Below are positions 16,173 through 24,451 of a stretch of DNA of 64,000 nucleotides, piece by piece. Source of the DNA: Abyssibacter sp036156195 (GTDB lineage: Bacteria; Pseudomonadota; Gammaproteobacteria; Nevskiales; OUC007). How positions within the stretch are numbered: position 1 is the stretch's first letter; every line of letters begins with the position of its first letter. The stretch spans positions 1 to 64,000 of the forward strand of contig JAYZUZ010000014.1 in the NCBI GenBank assembly GCA_036156195.1, written 5' to 3'. Both the position numbers and the translations under genes were made by a program. The notes under the pieces were generated by a model. It was given only the letters and a program-made list of their open reading frames with translations. It was not told where the DNA came from and ran no database searches.

Positions 16173-17137
16173 ACCGGTCTCGCATCAAACCCAAAACCAT
16201 CCTGGTCACAGGTGCCGGCGGATCGCTGGCCCGTCGAGTCATGGCACGCCTGGTGGACCGGCATCAGGTGATTGCTGTCGACTTTCGCCGCAAGGTGGAA
16301 ACCGACGCGCACATCCCCAGCTATCAGGTGGATTTACGCAAGCGCCGTTTCGAGGACATTTTTCGCGAACATTCCATCGACGGCATCATCCACCTCGGCC
16401 GGATACTCACCAACGAGTACAGCCGGTTCAGACGCTACAACGACAATGTGCTGGGCACACGCCGGTTGTTTGATCTTGCAGCCAAGTACCAGGTCAGCAA
16501 GGTCGTCGTGCACTCCACGCACTTTGTCTACGGGGCCGATGCCTACAACCCGGCACCCATCCCCGAAACCTCCCCGCTCAAAGCCAGCGAACTGACGATG
16601 GACCTGGTCGATGCCGTGGAGCTGGAGAACCTGGCGCAGATCTACCTGTGGCGACACCCGCAGCTGCATATGACCGTGCTCCGGCCCTGCAACATCGTGG
16701 GGCCCGGGGTGCGCAACTCCATGTCTCGCCTGCTCTCAGGCCGCATCGCTCCGGCACTGGCAGGCTTCTCGCCGATCATGCAGTTTCTGCATGTTGAAGA
16801 CATGGCCGATGCCGTGGTGGCGGCCTTCGAGCGCCGCGGCAAGGGCGTCTTCAATGTGGCGCCGAATGACTGGGTGGCCTATCAGGACTTTCTTCGGGCC
16901 TGCGGCTGTCGCGTGCTTCCGCTACCCTCGCTGCCGCCTTTCTTGCCACGCAGGATCTCGGAGCTCATGGGCTGGCAATCCTTTCCGCCTTACCTGATCA
17001 ACTTTTTCAAGTATCCGGTGGTGCTGGACGGCCACGGCTTCGCTGAAAGCTACCGCTGGCAGCCGCAGCACAGCCTGTCCGACATCAGCACCTATTACCG
17101 CTCCAAGAAACGGCGGCGTAGCGACAGCAGCACATGA
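16169..17137 (+). CDS. NAD-dependent epimerase/dehydratase-like SDR protein lacking YxxxK
   Basis: 322-aa extended short-chain dehydrogenase fold. The nucleotide motif GAGGSLA is at about 15-21, followed by an acidic VDF that would select NAD, and by HLGRILT, HSTHFVYG and RPCNIVGPG blocks. At the catalytic position, where YxxxK is expected, the sequence reads MDLVDAVELE, so the Tyr and Lys are replaced. It may bind a nucleotide without being a normal oxidoreductase. Starts with ATGA overlapping the acyltransferase stop, and its end overlaps the next gene the same way, which suggests one pathway in envelope lipid handling. Confidence 0.75.
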   Translation: MNRSRIKPKTILVTGAGGSLARRVMARLVDRHQVIAVDFRRKVETDAHIPSYQVDLRKRRFEDIFREHSIDGIIHLGRILTNEYSRFRRYNDNVLGTRRLFDLAAKYQVSKVVVHSTHFVYGADAYNPAPIPETSPLKASELTMDLVDAVELENLAQIYLWRHPQLHMTVLRPCNIVGPGVRNSMSRLLSGRIAPALAGFSPIMQFLHVEDMADAVVAAFERRGKGVFNVAPNDWVAYQDFLRACGCRVLPLPSLPPFLPRRISELMGWQSFPPYLINFFKYPVVLDGHGFAESYRWQPQHSLSDISTYYRSKKRRRSDSST

Positions 17138-18138
17138 TGCACGCCCTACGAACAAGCCTGCTCGCCGCAGGCCTGACCTGCGCACTCAGCGGCTGTGTGG
17201 ATGCCTGGCTCGGTCATCCGGGCCAGCCGGACCAGACACCGACCAGTGCCAGCTGGCAGTTCTCGGATGCCGCGCGGACGCTAGTCGACGACACGGTGGC
17301 CAGCCTGCCACCGATCGTGGTTGACCATGCGGCCTATGTCCGGCGACCAACCGGTGCCTCCTCCCTGCTGGATGGCCTGCGGCAGCGCATCTGGGCTGAT
17401 GCGGTCAACGTCAAGACCAAACCGTCGCGGTGGCAAGCGCCTTACATCACCCGCCTGGAGGAACAGGTCCGGCATGTTCCGCATCCGGTCCAGCTGGTGG
17501 CTTTGACCCACACGCTGCCCACCCACCCTGCGAGCAGCCCCTGGCCGGATGCATGGCGTTTAGTGAGCAGCGCTGCTGAGCACAGTGATCGCTGGGTCCA
17601 TGGGCTCATGCTGCTAGGCACCGGGCCGCAGGCAGACACCGTGTGGCTGGACCTGACCGCCATCGAGGATCATGCTCCGGCGCTCGCCCTGGCCGATTCG
17701 CTTGCCCGTGCCGGACGCACCGTACTACTGGTCGGTTGCATGCGTGGCAGCGAAGACCAGCTCATGGCCTGCATCCGTACGCTCCGCTCCGCGCCGGCCA
17801 ACGCGCGCCTGTTTCTGCTTATCGACGGCCTCGGCAATCCGCTCACGGCCCCTGGCCTGTTGAACATCGCACTCCAGCAAATCGATTTGTTCGGCCGCAT
17901 GCGCTACGCCAGCGCCTATCCCTACCCGGCCATCAATACCCATGTCTCGCTGGACCGGCTGGTCTGGGCGGACTTGCTGGCCGCCGACGAGGTGGCTCCG
18001 TTGCGCGAGATTTACGCGCACAACCCCTGGCTGTTTGATCTGGTACTCAAACGGCGGCTGAAGCTCCCGGGCACCTCATTAGGCTTTACGGCAGACGTGT
18101 TCGGCCCACTCCCTGCGGCACCGGCACCCGCTGGCTAA
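17134..18138 (+). CDS. Hypothetical lipoprotein
   Basis: 334-aa protein with a lipoprotein signal (LTCALSGC, Cys at about 21) and a mature region without a recognised family. It reads as an alpha/beta fold: AVNVKTKPSRWQAPYITRLE, alternating hydrophobic strands around TVWLDLT, RTVLLVGCM and ARLFLLIDGLGNP, and HNPWLFDLVLKR near the end. No obvious catalytic motif. It starts inside the SDR stop (ATGATG) and ends 6 bases from the convergent M48 protease gene. Operon position suggests an envelope protein working with the acyltransferase. Confidence 0.6.
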   Translation: MMHALRTSLLAAGLTCALSGCVDAWLGHPGQPDQTPTSASWQFSDAARTLVDDTVASLPPIVVDHAAYVRRPTGASSLLDGLRQRIWADAVNVKTKPSRWQAPYITRLEEQVRHVPHPVQLVALTHTLPTHPASSPWPDAWRLVSSAAEHSDRWVHGLMLLGTGPQADTVWLDLTAIEDHAPALALADSLARAGRTVLLVGCMRGSEDQLMACIRTLRSAPANARLFLLIDGLGNPLTAPGLLNIALQQIDLFGRMRYASAYPYPAINTHVSLDRLVWADLLAADEVAPLREIYAHNPWLFDLVLKRRLKLPGTSLGFTADVFGPLPAAPAPAG

Positions 18139-18144
18139 ACCCCG

Positions 18145-18927
18145 CTACCCGCAACTCGGGCGTTTACCCGCACGCTTGGCCTGCTCGTAAATGGGCATCG
18201 CGGTCTCCAGTCGCTTGGACAAGTCCGCGATGCGCGTCTGATGCGACGGATGTGTCGACAGAAACTCCGGCTGGCCGCCACCACCGGCAGCGCTCATGTT
18301 CTGCCACAGCGGGATGCTGGCACGCGGGTCAAAACCGGCTTTGGCCATCAGGTCCAGGCCCAGCAAATCGGCCTCCGATTCCTGGGTTCGGGAAAACGGC
18401 AGCAGCACACCCACCTGCGCACCCAGACCCAATAGGCCGAACAACTGCTGCTTGGCCGCGGTCGGTTCACCGGCTGCCACCTGCGCAAGCTGCAATCCGG
18501 TGCTGGCGATGTAGCTGGTCGACACGCGCTCGTTGGCATGGCTGGCCAGGACGTGGGCGACTTCATGACCGATCACCGTGGCGAGCTGATCCTGATTCTT
18601 CGCCACATCCAGCAGGCCCGTGTGTACCCCGATCTTGCCCCCGGGTAGCGCGAATGCGTTGGCCGAATCGTCCTTGAAAACCTGCACCTCCCAATCACGC
18701 GGCTCAGGCAATTCTGCGGTAATCGCATTGGCCACACAGTTCACGTAATTGTTGGTCTGCGGCGCGCTCTCCAGCGTTTGCTGGGCCTTCATATCCTGAA
18801 AGGCGGCCACGCCCATCTGCGCCATCTGTGATTCGGGAAACAGCTGCAGCTGGGAGCGGCCCAGCGGCGATGTAGCACAGGCGGTCAGCACCGCAACAAC
18901 CAGCATGACAACGAGGCGAGCAATCAT
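18145..18927 (-). CDS. M48-family metalloprotease lipoprotein
   Basis: 260-aa protein. The ATG at 18927 has GGAG 7 bases upstream and gives a lipobox (LTAC), so it is probably attached in the periplasm. The catalytic zinc motif HEVAHVLASH is at about residues 115-124, with the third ligand in ESEADLLGLD at about 180. NAFALPGGKIGVHTGLLD and the final HPSHQTRI block are typical of LoiP/YcaL/BepA-like M48 peptidases that degrade damaged outer-membrane proteins. Full family length with no TPR extension. Confidence 0.9.
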   Translation of the reverse strand: MIARLVVMLVVAVLTACATSPLGRSQLQLFPESQMAQMGVAAFQDMKAQQTLESAPQTNNYVNCVANAITAELPEPRDWEVQVFKDDSANAFALPGGKIGVHTGLLDVAKNQDQLATVIGHEVAHVLASHANERVSTSYIASTGLQLAQVAAGEPTAAKQQLFGLLGLGAQVGVLLPFSRTQESEADLLGLDLMAKAGFDPRASIPLWQNMSAAGGGGQPEFLSTHPSHQTRIADLSKRLETAMPIYEQAKRAGKRPSCG

Positions 18928-19073
18928 CGGCAACTCCAGAACAGGGTTTCGGGGCAGTAGGGCTGAGACCACGTTCGCGGGCTCATGATCCGGAGAAGAT
19001 AAGCAATCAGGGATTTGAGTGACAGCATCGCAGCCTGCAGGCTGACGGCAACTGTCGCCTGAGGAGTCTGGCC

Positions 19074-19391
19074 ATGCACGTCAATGTTGAACTCTGCCTC
19101 ATCCCCATTGGGGTTGGGGTGTCGGTGTCCCCGTATATCGCGACCTGCCAGCGCATTCTCGAAGCTGCGGGTCTCCAGCCTGAGCTGCATGCCTACGGTA
19201 CCAATGTTGAGGGCGAGTGGGATGTCGTCATGGCAGCCATCAAACGCTGCCATGTCGCGGTGCACGCCCAAGGCGCACCGCGCATCCACAGCAGCGTGAA
19301 GATCGGCACGCGTACGGACCGCGCACAAACACTGGATGACAAGGTCGCCAGCGTCCACATGCAGTTGCACCCCGACGCGCCAACCGCCTGA
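19074..19391 (+). CDS. MTH1187-family thiamine-binding protein
   Basis: 105-aa protein matching the MTH1187/YkoF-like (DUF77) family: VELCLIPIGVGVSVSPYIAT at the start, HAYGTNVEGEWDVVMAAIKR in the middle and VKIGTRTDRAQTLDDKVASV at the end. These form small ferredoxin-like folds that bind thiamine or hydroxymethylpyrimidine (family knowledge). Cytoplasmic. No thiamine-biosynthesis gene or TPP riboswitch is visible nearby, so the role is unassigned. Confidence 0.85.
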   Translation: MHVNVELCLIPIGVGVSVSPYIATCQRILEAAGLQPELHAYGTNVEGEWDVVMAAIKRCHVAVHAQGAPRIHSSVKIGTRTDRAQTLDDKVASVHMQLHPDAPTA

Positions 19392-19434
19392 AGCAGCCGT
19401 CGGGCGGCTTGCGGTTCGCCGTCGACCATAGGAT

Positions 19435-19450
19435 CATACCGATCGGTATG
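19435..19450. promoter_or_regulatory. 16-bp perfect palindrome, candidate TetR-type operator
   Basis: CATACCGATCGGTATG is fully self-complementary and lies 15 bases before the chosen ATG of the outer-membrane protein gene. Sites with an ACCGATCGGT core are typical of TetR-family repressors. No regulator gene is adjacent, so the binding protein would be encoded elsewhere. Confidence 0.5.
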
Positions 19451-19465
19451 TTGCAGGGATGCCTG

Positions 19466-20821
19466 ATGCGCAACGCTTGGATGATTGCCAGTTCACTGGC
19501 CTTGCTCGCCGGCGCCGCCCACGCGGCCGACGGCGATGTGTACACCACGCTGGAGCTCGAACACCGCGAATTCCCCCAGGAGTCCAAGGTCCCTGACCAA
19601 CCCGACCGGCAGAGCTCAGCGGCGCTGGAAATCGAGTTCTTCCGCGAGTGGAACCGGGGCGACCAGTTGTTCTCGGGCGTGATCTTCGGCCGCATCGACT
19701 CCGATGATGATGAGCGAACACACTGGGACATCCGTGAGCTGAGCTTCGTCCATGCGGCCCGCGACTACGAAGTCCGACTGGGCATTCGCAAGCTCTTCTG
19801 GGGCGTGACGGAATCGCGCCATCTGGTCGACATCATTAACCAGACCGACTTTGTCGAAGACATCGACAACGAAGACAAGCTGGGTCAACCCATGGTGAAT
19901 CTGGCCTGGATCAGCCCATTCGGCACCTGGGATGCGTTCTGGATGCCCGTGTTCCGCGAGCGGACATTCCCCGGTGAAGAAGGCCGACCCGCATTTCCGC
20001 TCCCCATCGAAGAGGATGCGGCCCGGTTCCAATCACACCGGGGAGACGATCACGATGATTTTGCCCTGCGCTGGAGACACACGCTGGGTGCCGTCGACCT
20101 GGGTATCAGCGCGTTCAAGGGCACCGCACGCGCACCGCAGTTGCTGCCCTGCCTGCGCGAAGGCAGTGGATTCCCCGGCACCGACGGCCAGGCAAATTGT
20201 GATCTGAGCAGCCTGGCAGGGGCCGGCATGCCCACGAGTAATCCCACCTTTAACGACATCATCGTGGGGTTAGCCCAGGCCAGCGGCGGGAGCGCCACAG
20301 AAGACGATGTGCGTAACGCGCTGATCCTCATCCCGTACTACGAGCAGATTGAGCAGTACTCACTGGACGCGCAGTGGATTATCGGCCCGACGGCGCTCAA
20401 GCTGGAAGCCACCCGACGCGAACAACGCGGCGAGTGGACCAATGCGCTGGTGACCGGCTTTGAGTACACGCTGTACGGCCTGTTCGGCTCGAGCATCGAC
20501 ATGGGCTTGTTGTCCGAGTACCTCTACGACGAACGTGACCCGGTGACCCAGGACTTGTTTGACCGCGAAGTCTTCGCCGGAACCCGCCTGGGCTTTAACG
20601 ATGTGGCGGGCACCGCCATTCTTGCCGGTGCGATTCGCAGCCTAGATGAAACCACCGTGGCCTATTTGCTCGAAGCCGAGCGGCGTTTCGGTTCGTCGAT
20701 CAAAGTCTCCGCGCAGGTTCGCGCACTGAGCAATGTGCCTGACTCCGCTCCGGAGCAGTCGTTCAGCGCCGTGCTGGACCGGGAGGACACCATCAGCCTG
20801 ATCATGGAAGCGTTCTTCTAG
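19466..20821 (+). CDS. Outer-membrane beta-barrel-like protein
   Basis: 451-aa exported protein. ATG 19466 is chosen because AGGGATG lies upstream and a signal peptide ends at AHAA-DG; an earlier in-frame ATG at 19448 is inside the palindrome. The mature chain alternates polar and hydrophobic residues and ends in aromatic Phe (MEAFF), typical of barrels. The segment GIRKLFWGVTESRHLVDIIN recurs in uncharacterised gammaproteobacterial barrel proteins as far as I recall. Substrate unknown. A palindromic operator directly upstream implies inducible expression. Confidence 0.65.
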   Translation: MRNAWMIASSLALLAGAAHAADGDVYTTLELEHREFPQESKVPDQPDRQSSAALEIEFFREWNRGDQLFSGVIFGRIDSDDDERTHWDIRELSFVHAARDYEVRLGIRKLFWGVTESRHLVDIINQTDFVEDIDNEDKLGQPMVNLAWISPFGTWDAFWMPVFRERTFPGEEGRPAFPLPIEEDAARFQSHRGDDHDDFALRWRHTLGAVDLGISAFKGTARAPQLLPCLREGSGFPGTDGQANCDLSSLAGAGMPTSNPTFNDIIVGLAQASGGSATEDDVRNALILIPYYEQIEQYSLDAQWIIGPTALKLEATRREQRGEWTNALVTGFEYTLYGLFGSSIDMGLLSEYLYDERDPVTQDLFDREVFAGTRLGFNDVAGTAILAGAIRSLDETTVAYLLEAERRFGSSIKVSAQVRALSNVPDSAPEQSFSAVLDREDTISLIMEAFF

Positions 20822-20867
20822 CCTCGCCCTGGGGCGGGCGCGCGGCCCGACCAGGACGAACGCGCGT

Positions 20868-21437
20868 TTAAACGCTCTTCACGCCATCGCGGCTTGGTGC
20901 GATCAGAATCCGCTGCGTGTCCTTGACCGACTTGGCCGATGTGACCTTGCGATTACGCTCGGCCAACTGCCGGAACCACATGCGAATCGTCTCGTTTGGA
21001 ATCGTGACCCGGTCCGCCGAGCGGTCCTCGTCGTTCCAGAGCAGGTCCCAGGGGCTTCCCTGCTCACGCGTAACCAGGGACAAGTCGTAGCCGGACAACT
21101 TGCCGTAGGCCTTCCAGGTGATCGACAGCACACGTCGGGTGCCTTCGTCGGCGGCTTGCGGGTGCGGGGTGAGCTCCACCATTTTCCCCGAGGCGGCATC
21201 GGTACGCCGAACCACAAGCGGCTCCATCACGCGCTTGGTGCCGCTGAGCAGGTCTTCTAGCATCCCGATGCGCGGCCCATCGACCGTGGCCGTGATCTGA
21301 CCATCCACCAGCGGCTTGCCCAGCATGGCCAAATGCCAGCCATGTGCGCAGTAAGTGAGCTCGTGCAGCTTGGGAGGGTTCATGTCCCGCAACCGCTCAC
21401 CAGCGGCCTGTGCGACAAAAAAGTTTGCAACGGCGAC
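20868..21437 (-). CDS. Panacea-domain (DUF4065, SocA-like) protein
   Basis: 189-aa protein from the ATG at 21437, where the family usually starts (MLDAVAVANFFV). The pattern PPKLHELTYCAHGWHLAMLG and KPLVDGQITATVDGPRIG is the Panacea core. Panacea proteins act as antitoxin domains or adaptors to many unrelated toxins (family knowledge). The C-terminal extension after about 120 (PWDLLWNDEDRSADRVTIPN) is also family-like. No toxin gene is adjacent: the neighbours are a barrel protein and a META lipoprotein, so this is an orphan or a housekeeping variant. Confidence 0.75.
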   Translation of the reverse strand, partial: VAVANFFVAQAAGERLRDMNPPKLHELTYCAHGWHLAMLGKPLVDGQITATVDGPRIGMLEDLLSGTKRVMEPLVVRRTDAASGKMVELTPHPQAADEGTRRVLSITWKAYGKLSGYDLSLVTREQGSPWDLLWNDEDRSADRVTIPNETIRMWFRQLAERNRKVTSAKSVKDTQRILIAPSRDGVKSV

Positions 21438-21634
21438 AGCGTCGAGCATCCGGTTCGTAACCTGGACAAAAAGTCGTTGAGTAGGCAGTGAACGCGAAGC
21501 GCTCTGCTTTTGCAAGACAATCCACGCTGAGGCGTCGCCTTCACCAGTCTGCGTATACTGCGGGGCCAGCCAGACCCGTGCCGGCCGTGTCGGATTCGCG
21601 GGCGGTTTGACCGGATACAAGGAGCCACCACCGC

Positions 21635-22102
21635 ATGCGCCATCCGCACTTTCTCCGCCACTTGCTCCACCGTGGGCGAGCACTCACCCCGGCAGCCCTA
21701 CTGTCTCTCGTGTTCTGCACCGCCTGCGCAACCCCGGTTGCCGAAGCCCCGGCTTTGGCACTGACCGGCACGCCCTGGGTGCTGGTCTCGCTAGGTGGTG
21801 AAGCCGTGGACCCCGGCGTTCAGCCAGCCACGCTGGTCATGGACGTCGGCAGCCAACGCATGCACGGGCACGCCGGCTGCAATCGCTTGAGCGGAGAGTA
21901 CGTCCGCGAAGAGGCCAGCCTGAGCTTCTCACGACTGGTCACCACGAAGATGGCCTGCGCCAAGGGCATGGCACAGGAGCAGCGCTTTCTGCAGGCGCTG
22001 GCCAACACCCAGAGCCACCGCGTCGAAGCCGGCCGCTTGATCCTGCTGGATCAGCATGGCCAACCCGTCGCCACGCTGATGGCCGAGCCTTCCGTCGGCT
22101 AG
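21635..22102 (+). CDS. META-domain (HslJ-like) lipoprotein
   Basis: 155-aa protein with AAGGAG 8-13 bases before the ATG and a lipoprotein signal (LVFCTAC). Residues about 45-150 form a META domain: GTPWVLVSLGG, then MHGHAGCNRLSGEYVREE and VTTKMACAKGMAQEQRFLQA. The conserved GCNR and KMAC cysteines can form the family disulfide. HslJ-type proteins are outer-membrane lipoproteins tied to heat and novobiocin resistance in E. coli; the exact role here is not known. Divergent from the Panacea gene. Confidence 0.85.
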   Translation: MRHPHFLRHLLHRGRALTPAALLSLVFCTACATPVAEAPALALTGTPWVLVSLGGEAVDPGVQPATLVMDVGSQRMHGHAGCNRLSGEYVREEASLSFSRLVTTKMACAKGMAQEQRFLQALANTQSHRVEAGRLILLDQHGQPVATLMAEPSVG

Positions 22103-22110
22103 GCTGAGGA

Positions 22111-23295
22111 CTACTTGGTGCGCGTCAACCGGCGCATCGCATCCTCCAGCCCCTGGATGGTCAGCGGGAACATGCGATCGTCGAAGATGGCGCGCGTCAT
22201 CTGCACGGACGGGGCGTACTCCCAGTGCGCCTCTGGCTCCGGGTTCAGCCACACCGCCCGCGGAAAGTGATCAAGCAGCCGGCGAGCCCAGACTTCGCCG
22301 GCTTCTTCATTCCAGTGCTCGACGCTGCCCCCGGGGTAGGCGATTTCGTAAGGGCTCATCGTGGCATCACCCACGAAGATGATTTTGTAATCGGGACCGT
22401 AGGTACGAATGAGCTCGCGCGTGGGTGTCTTCTCGGACCGACGCCGCAGATTGTCCTTCCAGACGCTTTCGTACAGAAAGTTGTGGAAGTAGAAATACTC
22501 CATGTGCTTGAACTCGGTGCGCGCGGCTGAGAACAGCTCCTCGCAGGTGCGCACATGCGGATCCATGGAGCCGCCCACGTCGAAGAACAACAGCACCTTC
22601 ACGGCGTTATGTCGCTCCGGCACCATCTTGATGTCCAGCAGGCCCGCGTTCTTGGCGGTGGAGCGGATGGTGTCACCCAGGTCCAAGGTGTCGGCCGCCC
22701 CCTCACGCGCAAAGCGTCTAAGCCGGCGCAGGGCCATCTTGATATTGCGCGTGCCCAGTTCGCGGCTGTCATCCAGGTTGGCGAACTCCCGCTTATCCCA
22801 CACCTTTACAGCCGATCGATTGCGGCTACCGGCCTGGCCGATACGCACACCCTCGGGGTTGAACCCGTAGGCCCCGAACGGGGATGTACCTCCCGTACCG
22901 ATCCACTTGTTGCCGCCCTGATGACGCTTTTCCTGCTCTTCGAGACGCTTGCGCAAGGTTTCCATGAGTTTCTCGAACCCACCCATGGCCTCGATCTTGG
23001 CCTTGTCTTCATCGGACAGGTGCAGCTCGGTCTGCTTGCGCAGCCACTCTTCAGGAATTTCCGTGAACAAGTCTTCGGTCAGCGTCTCGACGCCATGCCA
23101 GTACGCCGCGAAAATCTGATCGAAACGGTCGTATTTGGTCTCGTCCTTGACCAGACAGGCCCTGGAGATGACATAAAAGTCGTCCAGGCTGTAGAGCACG
23201 ACCTGTTTCTGCAGCGCTTCCAGCAGGGTGAGAAACTCCGTGACGGTGGGCTTGAGCCCGCCCTCACGCAATGCAAAGAAGAACGAGAGCAACAT
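22111..23295 (-). CDS. VWA-domain CoxE-like protein
   Basis: 394-aa protein of the CoxE/VWA type. The C-terminal half has the MIDAS motif FFDVGGSMD (DxGxS; position four is Gly) and downstream YFHNFLYE and IFVGDATMSPYEI. The N-terminal part is helical and charged (LRKRLEEQEKRHQGGNKWIG). Such proteins usually act with a MoxR AAA+ ATPase in maturation or remodelling of metal enzymes; no moxR is seen here. Its ATG overlaps the OsmC stop by one base (TGATG), so the two are co-translated. Confidence 0.8.
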   Translation of the reverse strand: MLLSFFFALREGGLKPTVTEFLTLLEALQKQVVLYSLDDFYVISRACLVKDETKYDRFDQIFAAYWHGVETLTEDLFTEIPEEWLRKQTELHLSDEDKAKIEAMGGFEKLMETLRKRLEEQEKRHQGGNKWIGTGGTSPFGAYGFNPEGVRIGQAGSRNRSAVKVWDKREFANLDDSRELGTRNIKMALRRLRRFAREGAADTLDLGDTIRSTAKNAGLLDIKMVPERHNAVKVLLFFDVGGSMDPHVRTCEELFSAARTEFKHMEYFYFHNFLYESVWKDNLRRRSEKTPTRELIRTYGPDYKIIFVGDATMSPYEIAYPGGSVEHWNEEAGEVWARRLLDHFPRAVWLNPEPEAHWEYAPSVQMTRAIFDDRMFPLTIQGLEDAMRRLTRTK

Positions 23296-23726
23296 CAGGC
23301 TTCACGGATTTCGAAGTCGTGGGTGATATCGACGCTGGCCTGCAACATCAGCGAAGCCGAGCAGTACTTTTCGGCCGATAATTGCACGGCACGCGCGACA
23401 TGACGCTCCACCAGATCCCGACCCTCTACGATAAAATGCAGGTGTATGGCCGTGAACACCTTGGGAACGGTTTCGGCGCGGGTGCCCTGGATCTCCACCG
23501 AACAATCGGTGACGTCCTGGCGGGACTTACGCAAGATGAGCATTACATCCATGGCACTGCAGCTGCCGACACCGAGCAGCATCAACTCCATGGGGCGCAT
23601 GCCCAGATTGCGACCGCCGATATCGGGTGCGCCGTCGATCACGATTCCGTGACCGCTGCCGGATTCGCCGACCCAGGTAACACCTTCAGAGAGTTTCAGT
23701 CGTGCTGACATCGTGTTTACAGTCAT
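23295..23726 (-). CDS. OsmC-family protein (YhfA-like)
   Basis: 143-aa OsmC-fold protein. The ATG at 23726 is chosen because the longer frame runs through the divergent promoter and crp. The core has RPMELMLLGVGSCSAMDVML with the first reactive Cys and the second Cys in SAEKYCSASLML, as in peroxide-detoxifying OsmC/Ohr relatives. Length and divergent placement against crp match E. coli yhfA. It is the first gene of a unit with the CoxE-like gene. Confidence 0.85.
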   Translation of the reverse strand: MTVNTMSARLKLSEGVTWVGESGSGHGIVIDGAPDIGGRNLGMRPMELMLLGVGSCSAMDVMLILRKSRQDVTDCSVEIQGTRAETVPKVFTAIHLHFIVEGRDLVERHVARAVQLSAEKYCSASLMLQASVDITHDFEIREA

Positions 23727-23785
23727 AGCGGTATGATACTGATGACAAAAGAGACGGGGAGCGGCGGAATGACCGCTGAACAAGC

Positions 23786-24451
23786 ATGACCAGCCCACCG
23801 AGGCTGGACGAAGGGAGTGAGGCCGCGATCCAGGCCTTCCACATGGCGGCTCATCGGAGACACTACCCGAAGAATCACACGATTCTTCATGAGGGTGATG
23901 CACCCGATTCGCTGTATCTGATTCTGGAAGGTTCGGTCAGCATCATCTACGAAGACGAGGACGGGCGTGAGATGGTACTCGCCTACCTCAACCCGGGGGA
24001 CTTCTTCGGCGAGATGAGCCTCTTTCCGGAAATGGAATCTCGCAGTGCCATCGCCCGCACGCGCAAGCCGACGGTGGTTTCGGAACTGGGCTTCCAACCG
24101 TTCCGCGAACTGGCGCACAAGCACCCTGACCTGATGTTCGTGCTCGGCCACCAGTTGGCCAAACGCCTGCGCGACACTTCGCGCCGAGCGGCCGACCTGG
24201 CCTTTGTGGACGTTGCGGGACGGATTGCCCGCACGTTGCTGTCACTCACCAATGAGCCGGGCCATGAGGTCGTGGACAGCGGCCGCGTGGTGCGCATCAG
24301 TCGCCAGGAGCTGGCTCGCATTGTCGGTTGCTCACGTGAAATGGCCGGTCGCGTGCTGAAAGCGTTGGAAGAGGACAGCCTAGTCCGCGTCAAGGGCCGC
24401 GCGATCTTTGTTCCAGATGCCACGCGCGAGTCGCTGGGCCCGGAAATCTGA
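23786..24451 (+). CDS. crp: Cyclic AMP receptor protein (Crp/Vfr type)
   Basis: 221-aa Crp-family activator. The N-terminal beta-roll includes SLYLILEGSVSIIYEDEDGR and the cyclic-nucleotide cassette FFGEMSLFPEMESRSAIART, whose Glu and Arg-Ser positions fit cAMP binding as in Crp and Vfr. The C-terminal winged helix reads RISRQELARIVGCSREMAGR, with the REMAGR recognition helix close to Crp's RETVGR. No Cys cluster, so not an FNR. Divergent from the osmC-like gene across a 59-base promoter region; its stop overlaps the HMG-CoA lyase start. A nearby cyclase gene (28795-30120) could supply the ligand. Confidence 0.85.
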   Translation: MTSPPRLDEGSEAAIQAFHMAAHRRHYPKNHTILHEGDAPDSLYLILEGSVSIIYEDEDGREMVLAYLNPGDFFGEMSLFPEMESRSAIARTRKPTVVSELGFQPFRELAHKHPDLMFVLGHQLAKRLRDTSRRAADLAFVDVAGRIARTLLSLTNEPGHEVVDSGRVVRISRQELARIVGCSREMAGRVLKALEEDSLVRVKGRAIFVPDATRESLGPEI

